Notes: a model not told the origin generated them from the letters alone. A stretch of DNA of 64,000 nt from Allobosea lathyri (GCF_900108245.1 NZ_FNUY01000005.1:124001-188000), one strand, 5' to 3'. Counted from the stretch's first letter, positions 27,274 to 37,019 are shown. Translations and numbers: made by a program.

Positions 27274-28251
27274 TCATTCCCATTTGAAGACCTGAACCAG
27301 GGCGGGCGTCATGATGATCACGAACAGCACGGGCAGGAAGAACAGGATCATTGGCACCGTCAGCTTCGGCGGCAGGGATGCAGCCTTCTTCTCGGCCAGC
27401 ATCATGCGCTGGTCACGGCTCTCCTGAGACAGCGTCCGGAGCGCCGTGCCAAGCGGCGTGCCGTAACGCTCGGCCTGGATCAGGGCCGTCGAGACCGATT
27501 TGACGCCTTCCAGGCCGGTGCGCTGCGTCAGGTTCTCATAGGCCTGCCTGCGCTCCGTGAGATAGGACAGCTCCGCCGTGCAGAGTGCGAACTCCTCCGC
27601 GAGCGGCACCGACTGGCCGCCGATCTCAGTCGAGACCTTGCGGAAGGCAAGCTCGATCGACATGCCGGATTCGACGCAGATCAGCAGCAGGTCGAGCGCA
27701 TCGGGGAAAGCCAGCTTCATCGAAGCCTGACGCTTGCCGATCTGGTTGGACAGGAAGATTTCCGGTGCCTTGATGCCGAGATAGGCCGCAGCGATCGCCA
27801 TCGCGATCCTGATCGTGACGGACTGGCCGAAATCATTGATCGTGAAGACGTAGAACGCGGTGAACAGCATGCAGGCGATCGGCGCCACCAGCCGGAAAAA
27901 CAGAAAGCCAACCTCCGCCTGCTGGCCACGATAACCGGCCATGGCGAGTTGCTTCTTAGCGGTCTCCGTACCCAGCCAGTCGCCCAGCTTGAGCTGATCG
28001 ACGATGCGGCGCATAAACTCCTTTGGCTCCTGGCGCAGCGAGACCCTGTCCTTTTGCCGGCCCAGACGCTCGCGTTCGCGCGCCCTGATTTTTTCGCGCT
28101 CGGTCGCAACGCTTTTCATGCGCTTGTGAAGGCTGTTTCCTTCGGTCAACGGGATTGCGATCGTCAGCACGGTCGCCGCTGCGGCAATGGCGACGAGCAA
28201 GGCCAGCAGAAACTGGCTGTCGGTCATTTTCTCGGCGATCAGACTGATCAT
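27274..28251 (-). CDS. tadC: Tad pilus inner-membrane protein TadC
   Basis: 325 residues. A membrane segment near the N-terminus (LLALLVAIAAAATVL) is followed by a charged cytoplasmic stretch, two central helices (FFRLVAPIACMLFTAF) and the type II secretion F domain (DALDLLLICVESGMSIELAF; PLGTALRTLSQE), ending with a last membrane helix. With TadB it forms the platform that couples the CpaF motor to pilin polymerisation. It is last in the minus-strand operon, 10 bases after tadB. Confidence 0.93.
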   Translation of the reverse strand: MISLIAEKMTDSQFLLALLVAIAAAATVLTIAIPLTEGNSLHKRMKSVATEREKIRARERERLGRQKDRVSLRQEPKEFMRRIVDQLKLGDWLGTETAKKQLAMAGYRGQQAEVGFLFFRLVAPIACMLFTAFYVFTINDFGQSVTIRIAMAIAAAYLGIKAPEIFLSNQIGKRQASMKLAFPDALDLLLICVESGMSIELAFRKVSTEIGGQSVPLAEEFALCTAELSYLTERRQAYENLTQRTGLEGVKSVSTALIQAERYGTPLGTALRTLSQESRDQRMMLAEKKAASLPPKLTVPMILFFLPVLFVIIMTPALVQVFKWE

Positions 28252-28261
28252 GCGTGCCGCC

Positions 28262-29239
28262 TCAGATGCTGAAGTTGATCATCTTGCGCATGATCAGGAC
28301 GCCGATCAGCATCCAGATGCCGCTGACGATGAGCGCGAACTTGCCGGCCTGTGAAATCCAGAGAATTTCGATGTATTTCGGGCTGGTCAACCAGACCAGC
28401 AGCGCCACGACCGGAGGCAGCGAACCGATGATGGCGGCGGAGGCCTTGGCTTCCATCGAAACAGCCTGGATCTTGTCGCGCATCTTGCGCCGTTCGCGGA
28501 TGACGCGCGAGAGGTTGCCCAGTGTCTCCGAGAGGTTGCCGCCGGTCTTCTGCTGGATCGCGAGCACGATGCCGAAGAAATTGGATTCGGCGCAGGGCAT
28601 GCGCTCGAACAACTTGGACGCCGCCTCGGTGAGCGGCAGACCCAATGCCTGACTTTCGATGATGAGGCGAAATTCGGTCTTGACCGGCTCGGCCGCTTCG
28701 CTGGCGATGATCCGCAAACAGTCGTTCAACGGCAGTCCGGCCCTGATGCCGCGCACGATGATGTCGATCGCGTTGGGAAACTCGATACCGAACTTCTTCA
28801 GGCGGCGCGTCTTGCAGCGTTTGAGGAACCAGGGCGGCATGCCGAGGCCGCCGATGACCAGCCCGGCGACGGCCATGATGGTGTTGCCGGTCGCCAGGAG
28901 CAGCAGAAGACCGGTGACGACTGACAGAATCGCGCTGATGACGAAGTATTTCTTCCGGCTCCAGCTCAGCCCAGCCTGCGCGATGCGCGTCTCCAGCGAG
29001 ATCTTGTTGCGCGCGCTCTCGCGGTTCTCGATTTCCTTCAGACTCTGGGCGACCTGGCCGCGCTTGGCGCGTGCCTGGGCCTCGCGATCGATACCGCGCG
29101 CGGCGACCGGGCTGGCAAAATCCTTGCGGCGCTTCTCCGCCCGCGTCTGGCCACTGAGCAGCGGATAGAACAGCGCATAGGCAACGCCGCCCGCAGCAAG
29201 CGTTGCGAGCACGATGACGGCGATGACGCTCAGATCCAT
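28262..29239 (-). CDS. tadB: Tad pilus inner-membrane protein TadB
   Basis: 325 residues, with an N-terminal membrane helix (VIAVIVLATLAAGGVAYALF), two central helices, and the T2SF domain FPNAIDIIVRGIRAGLPLNDC with the second half GGNLSETLGNLSRVIRERR, then a C-terminal helix. It is the homologue of GspF/PilC and the partner of TadC. It lies 27 bases after cpaF and 10 before tadC; all three are clearly one transcript. Confidence 0.93.
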   Translation of the reverse strand: MDLSVIAVIVLATLAAGGVAYALFYPLLSGQTRAEKRRKDFASPVAARGIDREAQARAKRGQVAQSLKEIENRESARNKISLETRIAQAGLSWSRKKYFVISAILSVVTGLLLLLATGNTIMAVAGLVIGGLGMPPWFLKRCKTRRLKKFGIEFPNAIDIIVRGIRAGLPLNDCLRIIASEAAEPVKTEFRLIIESQALGLPLTEAASKLFERMPCAESNFFGIVLAIQQKTGGNLSETLGNLSRVIRERRKMRDKIQAVSMEAKASAAIIGSLPPVVALLVWLTSPKYIEILWISQAGKFALIVSGIWMLIGVLIMRKMINFSI

Positions 29240-29266
29240 GATATCCGCTCCGCCGAGATCCAGCCG

Positions 29267-30724
29267 TTACGCCGCATGGACTTCTCCCTGCTCTTCGAGC
29301 AGATCGAGCGCGGCGGCGAGCCGCTGTTCCTCGCCGAAATAGCGGGCGCGCTCCCAGAAACGCGGCCTGCCGATACCGGTCGAGCGATGACGCCCGATCA
29401 GCTTGCCGGCCGCGTCCTCACCGAGAATCTCGTAGGTCATCAGGTCCTGCGTGATGATGACCTCGCCTTCCATGCCCATCACCTCCGTGATGTGGGTGAT
29501 GCGACGTGAACCGTCACGCATGCGCTGGGCCTGGATGATGATGTCGATCGACGAGCAGATCATCTCCCGCAGGGTCTTTGACGGCAGCGTGAAGCCACCC
29601 ATCGTGATCATCGATTCGATACGGCTGAGGCATTCGCGCGGGGTGTTGGCGTGCAGCGTGCCCATGGAGCCGTCATGGCCGGTGTTCATCGCCTGAAGCA
29701 GGTCGAACGCTTCGGGTCCGCGCACCTCGCCGACGATGATCCGCTCTGGACGCATCCGCAGGCAGTTCTTGACGAGATCGCGCATGGTGACCGCGCCGGT
29801 GCCCTCGAGGTTGGGCGGGCGCGTCTCGAGGCGCACGACATGGGGCTGCTGGAGCTGCAGCTCGGCTGCGTCCTCGCAAGTGATGACGCGCTCGTCATGC
29901 TCGATATAGTTGGTCAGGCAGTTCAGCAGCGTCGTCTTGCCGGAGCCGGTACCGCCGGAGATGACGATGTTGCAGCGAACCTTGCCGATGATCTTCAGGA
30001 TTTCCGCGCCCGGCGGCGAGATCGCGCCGAATCTGGTGATCTGGTCGAGCGTCAGCTTGTCCTTCCTGAACTTACGAATGGTGAGCGCGGGACCGTCGAT
30101 GGCGAGCGGGGGCGCGATGACGTTGACGCGCGAGCCATCGGCAAGGCGCGCGTCGCAGATCGGCGAGCTTTCGTCGACGCGACGGCCGACCTGGCTGACG
30201 ATGCGCTGGCAGATGTTCATCAGCTGCGCATTGTCGCGGAAGCGGATGTTGGTGAGGGTGATCTTGCCGGCGACTTCGATGAAGGTGCGTGTTGCGCCAT
30301 TGACCATGATGTCGGCGATGTCGTCGCGCGCCAGAAGCGGCTCGAGCGGGCCGTAACCGAGCACGTCGTTGCAGATGTCGTCGAGCAATTCCTCCTGCTC
30401 GGAGATCGACAGCACGACATTCTTGAGCGAGATGATCTCGTTGATGATGTCGCGGATTTCTTCCCGCGCGGATTCGCCGTCGAGCTTCGCGAGCTGAGAG
30501 AGGTCGATCGCCTCGATCAGAGCCCCGAAGATCATGCTCTTCATCTGATAGTATTCGTCGGACCGCGGCACCTCGACCGGAACGACCGGAGCCGCCTTGC
30601 GCGCTTCGTTCACGCCCGGATGCGGTTCGACCTGACGCGGCCGCGCGACAGCCGCATCCGCGGCTGGAGCCTTGAGGTTCAGGGCCGGGATCGCGCCCGC
30701 GCCGGAAGAACGCTTTCCGAACAT
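29267..30724 (-). CDS. cpaF: Tad pilus motor ATPase CpaF/TadA
   Basis: A 485-residue secretion ATPase. The N-terminal ~75 residues are variable and Pro/Ala-rich. Walker A is GGTGSGKTT, the Asp box region is [11 protein letters not shown], Walker B is [14 protein letters not shown] and the His box [13 protein letters not shown]. In Caulobacter and Aggregatibacter this hexamer powers both extension and retraction of Flp pili. The ATG at 30724 is chosen since AGAGGG lies six bases upstream; the longer frame begins in untranslated sequence. Confidence 0.95.
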   Translation of the reverse strand: MFGKRSSGAGAIPALNLKAPAADAAVARPRQVEPHPGVNEARKAAPVVPVEVPRSDEYYQMKSMIFGALIEAIDLSQLAKLDGESAREEIRDIINEIISLKNVVLSISEQEELLDDICNDVLGYGPLEPLLARDDIADIMVNGATRTFIEVAGKITLTNIRFRDNAQLMNICQRIVSQVGRRVDESSPICDARLADGSRVNVIAPPLAIDGPALTIRKFRKDKLTLDQITRFGAISPPGAEILKIIGKVRCNIVISGGTGSGKTTLLNCLTNYIEHDERVITCEDAAELQLQQPHVVRLETRPPNLEGTGAVTMRDLVKNCLRMRPERIIVGEVRGPEAFDLLQAMNTGHDGSMGTLHANTPRECLSRIESMITMGGFTLPSKTLREMICSSIDIIIQAQRMRDGSRRITHITEVMGMEGEVIITQDLMTYEILGEDAAGKLIGRHRSTGIGRPRFWERARYFGEEQRLAAALDLLEEQGEVHAA

Positions 30725-30811
30725 TTCAACCCTCTTTCGCAGCCGCTCTCGCGGCCACAAGCCAACCAGCCTGGCAGTCCGCGCTGGTGCGGGTGCGAAC
30801 TCGCTTCATCG

Positions 30812-32077
30812 CTAAGCCTTGCGGCGCTTCAGCTTCGCCACAAGCGGCTCGAAGAGGCTGCGCTTGCTCCGCTTGGCCTCGCCGCGGCCGGTCAAGGCGC
30901 TGGCGATCTGAACGAAGGCTTCGCTGACCTTGCCGTTGGCCTGCACCTCCGCGATCATCTGGCCATTATTGGCGGCCGTGCCGAAGAGCTGGGCGTCGAA
31001 GGGGATCGATGTCAGGACCTCGACCCCGAGCGCCTTGGCGAATTCGGCCGCGTCGATCTCGGGCCGCTTGGGCATGCCGACCTGGTTCAGGACGAGCCGC
31101 GCGCCGGAATCATTGGGGCGGTGCGCCCGGGCCAGATCGATCAGGTTCTTGGCGTTGCGCAGCGAGGCGAGCTCCGGGCCGGCCACGACGACGATCTCGT
31201 CGGCGCTGATCATGGTGCGCTTGACCCAGCCGCTCCAGATATGCGGCACATCGAGCACGACACAGGGCACGCTCTGGCGCAGGAGATCGAAGAGCTGTTC
31301 GAACGCCTCCTCCTGGAGGTCCAGCGTGCGGTCGAGCATCGCCGGAGCTGCCAGCAGCGCGAGATTGTCGCTGCAGCGCGAGAGCAGGCGGTCGAGCATG
31401 TTGGAGTCGAGGCGCTCGGGCGCGAAGACGGCTTCGGCAATGCCTTGCGGCGGGTCCTGATTGAAATCCAGCCCGGCCGTTCCGAAAGCGATGTCAAGAT
31501 CGACGATCACGGTGGAGGCATCGAGATTGCGGGCGATCGCCCAGGCGACATTATGCGCCACGGTGGACGCGCCGACGCCGCCCTTGGCGCCCATGACCGC
31601 GATGATGCGGCCGAGATTGCGCGCGCTCGGGGCGACATAGAGTTCCGACAGTGTGCGCAGCACATCAAGCGTGCCGAGCGGCGCGATCAGATATTCGCTG
31701 ACGCCGCGACGGATCAGGTCGCGATAGAGCTGGACATCGTTGACGTGGCCGATGATGACCACTTTCGTGCCGGCGTCGCAGCTCTCTGAGAGTGCATCGA
31801 GATGACTGATCAGCACGACCGGATCCGAGACGGTCTCGAGCACTATGATATTGGGCGTCGGTGCGGACCGGAACGCCTCCACGGCCGCGGCAGGGCCGCC
31901 CATTTGGACGCGTGCATGGGCCTTGTCCATGCGCCGGTCGGCAATGGCAGCCTGCATCGTTGCCGCAACGCCTGGCGTCTCGCAGAAGGCCTGCAAGGTG
32001 ATGCGCGGAAGCGGCGCGATGACGTCCTCGCCGGCGATGTCGGCGGCACGCGTCTCGAAATCCTGTTCGGCGCCCAT
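30812..32077 (-). CDS. cpaE: Tad pilus localisation protein CpaE/TadZ
   Basis: A 421-residue MinD/ParA-type ATPase fused to an N-terminal receiver-like domain (~20-150). The deviant Walker A, GAKGGVGAST, keeps the first lysine but has alanine where the usual P-loop lysine stands, as in atypical TadZ proteins. STVIVDLDIAFGTAGLDFN follows, then Walker B-like VVLDVPHIW. It marks the pole or site of pilus assembly. The ATG at 32077 shares one base with the cpaD stop (TGATG); the GTG before it is not needed. Confidence 0.92.
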   Translation of the reverse strand: MGAEQDFETRAADIAGEDVIAPLPRITLQAFCETPGVAATMQAAIADRRMDKAHARVQMGGPAAAVEAFRSAPTPNIIVLETVSDPVVLISHLDALSESCDAGTKVVIIGHVNDVQLYRDLIRRGVSEYLIAPLGTLDVLRTLSELYVAPSARNLGRIIAVMGAKGGVGASTVAHNVAWAIARNLDASTVIVDLDIAFGTAGLDFNQDPPQGIAEAVFAPERLDSNMLDRLLSRCSDNLALLAAPAMLDRTLDLQEEAFEQLFDLLRQSVPCVVLDVPHIWSGWVKRTMISADEIVVVAGPELASLRNAKNLIDLARAHRPNDSGARLVLNQVGMPKRPEIDAAEFAKALGVEVLTSIPFDAQLFGTAANNGQMIAEVQANGKVSEAFVQIASALTGRGEAKRSKRSLFEPLVAKLKRRKA

Positions 32078-32838
32078 CACTGCGCCCCGCCGACGGCGGA
32101 ATTGATCTGCGGCGTCGACTGCCGATACTGGGTCGACGGATCTTTGCCATCCCGGATCTTGGTGATCGCGGCCATGCGCTTCACGATATCGGGCCGCCCT
32201 TCGCTACGCGCCCTGACGAGATCGATCGGATCGGCCACCTGAGCCGCGAACGTCGCCTGGGTGGCGCAGCCGAAATTCCAGTAGGGCTCGTTGGAGGCGC
32301 TTTCCTTGAAGTCGGAAACACCGAGATCCTTTGGCCATTGGCCGCAGGAATGCGGCAGCACGGCCTGCAGGGATGCGAATGTCAGCCGGATCGGCGAGGC
32401 GAGATTGGGATCTGCAACGGGATAGGTCGTGACAGACAGCGAGCCCGGCGAAACGCCACCGCGAGCCAGCGCCGCACGGACACCGTTCAGCGTGTCGTGC
32501 GCCGCCATCTCGCGCCTGGCGCCCGACGGCACCTGCGCAACGAGACCGCCTCGGCCCGAGCGACGATATTCCTTGGCGAATTCCAGGACGTCCTCGGCCT
32601 GCCGGGAATCCAGGGAACCGCCGGCGCGCCCGACGAACACGTCGAGCGAGCGCGGCGCATCGCGCAGCACGATCGGATGGCGTTCACGCACATCGATTGG
32701 CGTCACCGACGCGGTGGTGTCGCCCTTGCCCGCGCAGGCGGCGAGCATGGTCCCCGTCATGAGGACGAGCGCCAGGCTTCCGAGCCCGGCTCTGCTCTTC
32801 TTGTGTGTGCGAGCTATCATCGTCCAGCCATCCCTCAT
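32077..32838 (-). CDS. cpaD: Tad pilus lipoprotein CpaD
   Basis: About 253 residues with a lipobox near residue 35 (TMLAACAG), then the CpaD domain: IVLRDAPRSLDVFVG, GRGGLVAQVPSGA, CGQWPKDLG, NFGCATQATFAAQVADP. It is a periplasmic/outer-membrane part of the tad machine associated with the secretin. Possible starts are 32838 (17 bases after the cpaC stop) and 32820; neither has a strong ribosome site and coupling to cpaC is likely. The end overlaps the cpaE start. Confidence 0.88.
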   Translation of the reverse strand: MRDGWTMIARTHKKSRAGLGSLALVLMTGTMLAACAGKGDTTASVTPIDVRERHPIVLRDAPRSLDVFVGRAGGSLDSRQAEDVLEFAKEYRRSGRGGLVAQVPSGARREMAAHDTLNGVRAALARGGVSPGSLSVTTYPVADPNLASPIRLTFASLQAVLPHSCGQWPKDLGVSDFKESASNEPYWNFGCATQATFAAQVADPIDLVRARSEGRPDIVKRMAAITKIRDGKDPSTQYRQSTPQINSAVGGAQ

Positions 32839-32854
32839 GCGTGCACCGGCGCGA

Positions 32855-34285
32855 TCAATCGGCGATGAAGCCGACGCGGCCCTTATAGGCCTGCGGCAGC
32901 GGCCCACTGCTGGTCCCGTAGATCTTGTTCAAACGACCCAGCAGGATGGCCTGGGCATCATGGGCATCGACGAAACCGTCGTCGGGCCGCTGGACCTGGT
33001 TCGGCTCCATGGGCTTGGCGATATAAGGCGTCGCCGTGATCACCAGCTCGGTTTCCTCGCGCTGATAGTCGCGCGAGCGAAAGAGCGTGCCGAAGATCGG
33101 AAGGTTCATCAGGCCGGGGAAGCCATTGATCGACTGCTTGGAAACACGCTGGATCAGGCCTGCTGTCGCCAGCGTGCCGCCGGAGGGCAGCTCGACCGTC
33201 GTATCGGACTTGCGGACGCGGAAGGCCGGCACCGATACGGTCTGGTTACCGAGGCCGCGCAGGACGATCTGATTCTCGAAATCGAGCTCCGTGACCTCGG
33301 TGGCGATGCGCATGCTTATCTTGTTGTCGGAGAGCACGATCGGCGTGAAGTTCAAGGCGACGCCGATCGGCTTGTACTGAATGCCAATCGTGCAGATGCG
33401 CGTCACCGGATCGCAATTATAGCCGGTCGGGACGGGCACCTCGCCACCCGCCGTGAACTTCGCGCTCTCGCCCGAGATCGCGGTCACGGTTGGCTCCGCC
33501 AGTACGCGGGACATGCCGGAGCGCTCCAGCGCCCGCAAGGTGAAGTTCGTCGAGTTACCGATCCCGGCCCCGATCGCCGTCGCCGACAGAGCCTGCGGCG
33601 ACAGCGAGAGGGGATTGTCGATCGATGGCGTGATCGAGAAATTCCCGAGCTTCCACTCGCCGGTCGAATTTATGCCGAGCTGCTTGATCGCCCTACGTGC
33701 GACCTCGGAGACCACGACCTTGACCATGACCTGGTCGCGGCCGCGGATCGTCAGGGAGTTGATCACCGCGCCCTTGGTTTCGGTCTTGTCGGAAATGCCG
33801 ACGAAGGCGTTGGCGATGTCGACGGCTTGGGTCGCCTCGGAAGCATTCGGCACGCTGCCGATGAGCAGGATCGAATTTCCTGCCGGCTTGATCTCGATCC
33901 TGGATTGGGGGAGTGCGGTGCGCAGGGTCTGGCGCAGGACATTCAGGTCTCGCCCGACCACGATCTCGAGCGCCGAGATCTGGCGGCCCTCGGCGTCCAT
34001 GGCGAACATCGAGGTCGAGCCGTCGGCAATGCCGATGATGAAGAGCTTGCGCGCCGAGCGCACGACCGCATTCGCCACCTTTGGATTGGCGACGAAGACT
34101 TCCTTCGCATCGCGCGGCAGTTCGACGATCAGCGAACGCCCGATCGAGAGATCGAGCTTTCGGCTGATCGCATGATCGCTCGCCTCGACATTCAGAACCG
34201 GCGCGGGGCTGGTCGACTGGGCGAGCACCTCGCCGGTCAATGCCAGCGCAAAGGCCGCAGACAACAGGATTCGATCGACGGTCAT
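32855..34285 (-). CDS. cpaC: Tad pilus secretin CpaC/RcpA
   Basis: A 476-residue outer-membrane secretin. The signal peptide ends near GEVLA. The N-terminal pilus-assembly domain (LDLSIGRSLIVELPRDAKEVFVANPKVANAVV) and a BON-like domain are followed by the secretin core (GNSTNFTLRALERSG..RVLAEPTVTAISGESAKFTAGGEVPVP, and NLPIFGTLFRSRDY). It forms the outer-membrane pore for the Flp pilus. The start overlaps the cpaB stop by four bases (ATGA). Confidence 0.95.
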   Translation of the reverse strand: MTVDRILLSAAFALALTGEVLAQSTSPAPVLNVEASDHAISRKLDLSIGRSLIVELPRDAKEVFVANPKVANAVVRSARKLFIIGIADGSTSMFAMDAEGRQISALEIVVGRDLNVLRQTLRTALPQSRIEIKPAGNSILLIGSVPNASEATQAVDIANAFVGISDKTETKGAVINSLTIRGRDQVMVKVVVSEVARRAIKQLGINSTGEWKLGNFSITPSIDNPLSLSPQALSATAIGAGIGNSTNFTLRALERSGMSRVLAEPTVTAISGESAKFTAGGEVPVPTGYNCDPVTRICTIGIQYKPIGVALNFTPIVLSDNKISMRIATEVTELDFENQIVLRGLGNQTVSVPAFRVRKSDTTVELPSGGTLATAGLIQRVSKQSINGFPGLMNLPIFGTLFRSRDYQREETELVITATPYIAKPMEPNQVQRPDDGFVDAHDAQAILLGRLNKIYGTSSGPLPQAYKGRVGFIAD

Positions 34286-35058
34286 GGTTTCGCGCTTCTG
34301 CTGGTGACGCCGAAGCGCACGAGGGTCAGGGAGCCTTCCTCGGAGGGCCGCCCGACCTGGGCGGCATCCTTCAGGCTGCGAAGCGCGAGCGAGAGCGTCC
34401 CCGTCCGCTGACCTTCGGTGACGACTTCGACCTGCCGCGGGTCGAGCTCCAGCGTCGCGGTCTCGCCGACGACGACCTTCTCGCCATTCCGCTCCTGCAC
34501 GTTCTGGCCGATGGCGAGAATGCGGACATTCGAGAGGATCGTTTCGCTGACGTAGTTGGTAGCCTGACCGCCGTTGCTCTCCTCCTTGAAAGTGCGGATC
34601 ACGTCGACACGGTCATTGGGCAGGATGAAGCCGCCAGCCGTATTCGCGCCGCGGCTGTCGGTGCTGATGGCGATGGCACGCATGCCGGCCGGCAGGACCG
34701 CCGACAGGAAGCCGGTGCCGTCGGTCCGGATCAGTTTCTCCCGGCGGATGGGCTCCGCGCCGAGAATGGCGTAGCGGGCGAGCTGGCCGATCAGCTCGTG
34801 TTCGGCTTCGGGCGTCTCATCCTTGCGCACGATACCCGCTGGCACGCTGGAGACCGGCCAGTCGAGCCAGCGCAGGTCATTGGCGGAAACCGTATTGCCG
34901 ACAGGAATGTCGGCGGCTGCGACGAGGACGGGAACCGTCGGCGCGGCCTCGAACTTGGTGACGAGCGCAGGCGCATCGGACGGCCGCTGGGCAATCACCG
35001 CCGCCGCTATGCCGGCCACCAGCGCGACCAGAAGGATAATGATGCGGGCGGGACTCAT
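34282..35058 (-). CDS. cpaB: Tad pilus assembly protein CpaB/RcpC
   Basis: 258 residues: one N-terminal membrane helix (IIILLVALVAGIAAAVIA), a SAF domain (VLVAAADIPVGNTVSANDLRW), and the RcpC/CpaB region with GMRAIAISTDSRGANTAGGFILPNDRVDVI. It is a periplasmic factor that works with the secretin. It is 129 bases downstream of cpaA, the largest gap inside the operon apart from that after flp, so a secondary promoter is possible there. Confidence 0.93.
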   Translation of the reverse strand: MSPARIIILLVALVAGIAAAVIAQRPSDAPALVTKFEAAPTVPVLVAAADIPVGNTVSANDLRWLDWPVSSVPAGIVRKDETPEAEHELIGQLARYAILGAEPIRREKLIRTDGTGFLSAVLPAGMRAIAISTDSRGANTAGGFILPNDRVDVIRTFKEESNGGQATNYVSETILSNVRILAIGQNVQERNGEKVVVGETATLELDPRQVEVVTEGQRTGTLSLALRSLKDAAQVGRPSEEGSLTLVRFGVTSRSAKP

Positions 35059-35187
35059 TGCGACTGACCCTCAGCCAAACCCTGTTGGCTCTCGGAGAGG
35101 ATCGTGCAGTCGGAATCGTCAACTTATGGTTAATCGGACGTATCTTTTTTTAGGCCTGAGCCCCGTCGCTTTCGGTCCGTCCGAGGT

Positions 35188-35700
35188 TCAGATCCCGATC
35201 GCGGCATGCCAGAGAGCTGTATCGGGCAGGACGAAGAGGGCAGAAAAAGCCAGGGCAATGCCATAGGGAACACCCTGGTTCGCCGCGTGAAGGCGGCGCG
35301 CCCAGCTCCAGTTCTGCGCCATGGCCGGCAGCGGCCCGGCGCGCAGCTGCAGTATGGCAAGCGTCAGCACGCCGCCGCCAATGCCGGCAAATGTGAGATA
35401 GGGCATCAGCTGGTCGAAGCCGAACCAGAGGGCCGTCGCGGCAGCGAGCTTGGCATCGCCGCCGCCGATCCAGCCGGCCGCGAAAAAGCCGAAACACACG
35501 ACCAGGACGAGCCCTCCCGCCGCCAGATGCCAGCCGATCTCGGTCCAGCTCAGGCCCAGCAGAACGGCGCAGACCGCGAACGTCGCGATCAGGATCAGAC
35601 AGACGCGGTTCGAGATCGTCATCGAGACGAGATCGCTGGCCGCCGCATAGGCCATGGCGGCCGGGAAAACGACAAGCAGGGCAATCAGCGAAAGGGACAT
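35188..35700 (-). CDS. cpaA: Prepilin peptidase CpaA/TadV
   Basis: A ~170-residue membrane aspartic peptidase of the type IV prepilin (A24) family, short form without the N-methylation domain, as usual in tad loci. The two catalytic aspartates are D23 (AAASDL) and D82 (GGGDAKL). About six membrane segments are present. It cleaves the Flp prepilin and the TadE-like pseudopilins. The ATGs at 35709 and 35700 are both possible; the family typically begins near 35700. Confidence 0.9.
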   Translation of the reverse strand: MSLSLIALLVVFPAAMAYAAASDLVSMTISNRVCLILIATFAVCAVLLGLSWTEIGWHLAAGGLVLVVCFGFFAAGWIGGGDAKLAAATALWFGFDQLMPYLTFAGIGGGVLTLAILQLRAGPLPAMAQNWSWARRLHAANQGVPYGIALAFSALFVLPDTALWHAAIGI

Positions 35701-35792
35701 CGGATCCATCCAGATTTGCACGGGAGCATCATGAACCACCCGCCTGACCAAAGCCTTACCGCGGCCATTCATGATCGATCGATCAAACGCAG

Positions 35793-35817
35793 AACGCCCC
35801 GGCCAGGCCGGGGCGTT
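35793..35817 (-). terminator. Stem-loop between flp and cpaA
   Basis: Perfect 12-bp stem, AACGCCCCGGCC with a 1-base centre and GGCCGGGGCGTT, 38 bases after the flp stop. There is no long T-run (CTGCGTTT follows). It probably works as a partial terminator or 3'-end protector, so that pilin mRNA outnumbers the assembly genes. Confidence 0.65.
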
Positions 35818-35854
35818 CCTGGAAGGCCAGCCTTGCAGCTGTCCAATTACTCGA

Positions 35855-36028
35855 TCACGCCGGGGCGGTCAGCTTGCCGGCGATGCCGGTGAAGAGCGCG
35901 CTCAGCTTGGTGCCCAGCGTGGTCATGCCGGTGATGGCGACGACGGCGACCAGGGCGGCGATCAGGCCGTACTCGATGGCGGTAGCACCGGACTCATCCT
36001 TGACGAAGCGAGCGAAAACGTTGGTCAT
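35855..36028 (-). CDS. flp: Flp/Fap-type major pilin
   Basis: 57 residues, shorter than common ORF cut-offs. The leader is MTNVFARFVKDESG, then the cut site, then ATAIEYGLIAALVAVVAI. The prepilin peptidase motif G14/A15 with Glu at +5 (E19) followed by Tyr is the hallmark of Flp pilins, and the following 20 residues are the polymerising helix. AGGAG lies six bases before the ATG. It is the first gene of the cpa/tad operon and its processing enzyme is next. This is the structural subunit of the surface pilus used for attachment. Confidence 0.95.
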   Translation of the reverse strand: MTNVFARFVKDESGATAIEYGLIAALVAVVAITGMTTLGTKLSALFTGIAGKLTAPA

Positions 36029-36442
36029 GTCGATCTCCTGTTACATCACGGTTTGACGGCTGCCTTCGCTCTGAAGCGGCTTCGGTCAGCGACAAATGGA
36101 CATTACCGCGCCCATCTTGCCGATCAGTTAAACGAATAGAAGAATTCGCCGGATTTCGCGAACATCGTTTCGATGGTTAACCGGGAATTTATGAAATCGA
36201 ATAGAGAGCCTCTTCCCTTCCGCAGGGAATGGGACAAGTCGAAACCAATATAATATCGTGATCGTGAAGCTGATAAGCTTCTCGATAGCGCGAGGCGATC
36301 CGATCTTCGGCGCCCAGCGACCAGCATCTGCCTTGCAGGCTGCCACCTTGCACTCCGGACAAATCCCTCGATCCGACATGATTAGGGTTTGATTCATCAT
36401 TTTGCGCTTACCTACGGGGATTAGAAATCTTGAGGCGTCGCC
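36029..36442. promoter_or_regulatory. Divergent control region of the tad locus
   Basis: 414 bases without a convincing gene, lower in GC than the flanks, with runs such as AACCAATATAATATCG. It must hold the flp promoter (minus) and that of the pilus N-domain gene (plus). A small inverted repeat, AAGCT/AGCTT, lies near 36270-36285. A weak minus-strand hexamer pair (TTAACT...GGTAAT) occurs about 80-110 bases before flp. No clear operator was recognised. Confidence 0.45.
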
Positions 36443-36976
36443 ATGTTCACTCTCCAGGCTGCAGCACGGCATTGTCGCCCCCGCTCGCCATGGACGGCGC
36501 TCGCCATCTCGGCCGCCTCCGGACTGTTTCTGGCAGCTGGTGTCACGTTCGCGGGCGCGGCTCCACAGCCCGCCAATCCTGCGTCCAGCCCTGAGAGCGT
36601 CGTTGTCATGGTCGACCATGCGAAGGTCGTCCGTCTCCCGGAAAAGGCGCAGACAGTCATTGTCGGCAACCCCGCTATCGCCGACGTGTCGGTTCAGAAG
36701 AACGGCGTCATGGTCGTGACCGGCAAAAGCTTCGGCGTCACCAATCTGATCGCGCTCGATTCCAGCGGCGCTTTGCTGGCGGAGTCGCTCGTACGCGTGA
36801 GTGGCGCGTCCGATTCGATCCTGACGGTACAGCGCGGGCTCGAACGCGAAAGCTACTCCTGCACCCCCGTCTGCCAGCCGTCTGCCCAGCTCGGCGACGT
36901 CCAGCGCTATTTCGGCGAAGTCGGCGCACAGGCCGCAAGCCGCAACTCGCAGGCAACGGGCGGCTCGAGCCGATAG
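36443..36976 (+). CDS. Pilus assembly protein, secretin N-terminal domain type
   Basis: A 177-residue secreted protein with signal peptide (ALAISAASGLFLAAGVTFAGA) and one T2SS/T3SS pilus N-terminal domain: VVVMVDHAKVVRLPEKAQTVIVGNPAIADVSV and VVTGKSFGVTNLIALD. This is the same fold as the N-terminus of CpaC but without a secretin pore. Two cysteines in YSCTPVCQP may form a disulfide. GAGG lies seven bases before the ATG. It is divergent from flp and commonly found in alphaproteobacterial tad loci; it presumably aids secretin assembly. Confidence 0.87.
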   Translation: MFTLQAAARHCRPRSPWTALAISAASGLFLAAGVTFAGAAPQPANPASSPESVVVMVDHAKVVRLPEKAQTVIVGNPAIADVSVQKNGVMVVTGKSFGVTNLIALDSSGALLAESLVRVSGASDSILTVQRGLERESYSCTPVCQPSAQLGDVQRYFGEVGAQAASRNSQATGGSSR

Positions 36977-36991
36977 GGCGCGAAGCGCGCC
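36977..36991 (+). terminator. Short stem-loop after the pilus N-domain gene
   Basis: GGCGCG, AAG loop, CGCGCC directly after the stop codon. There is no T-run, so it may be a weak or Rho-assisted end, or an RNA 3' end protector. Confidence 0.35.
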
Positions 36992-37019
36992 TCGCGCGTA
37001 CGGGATTCAAACCTGATAC

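Noticed and set aside
36128..36619. 163-codon minus-strand ORF upstream of flp, with a CPECKVAAC segment
   Set aside because: It runs through the secretin N-domain gene and the AT-rich control region; the zinc-like motif is short and there is no ribosome site.
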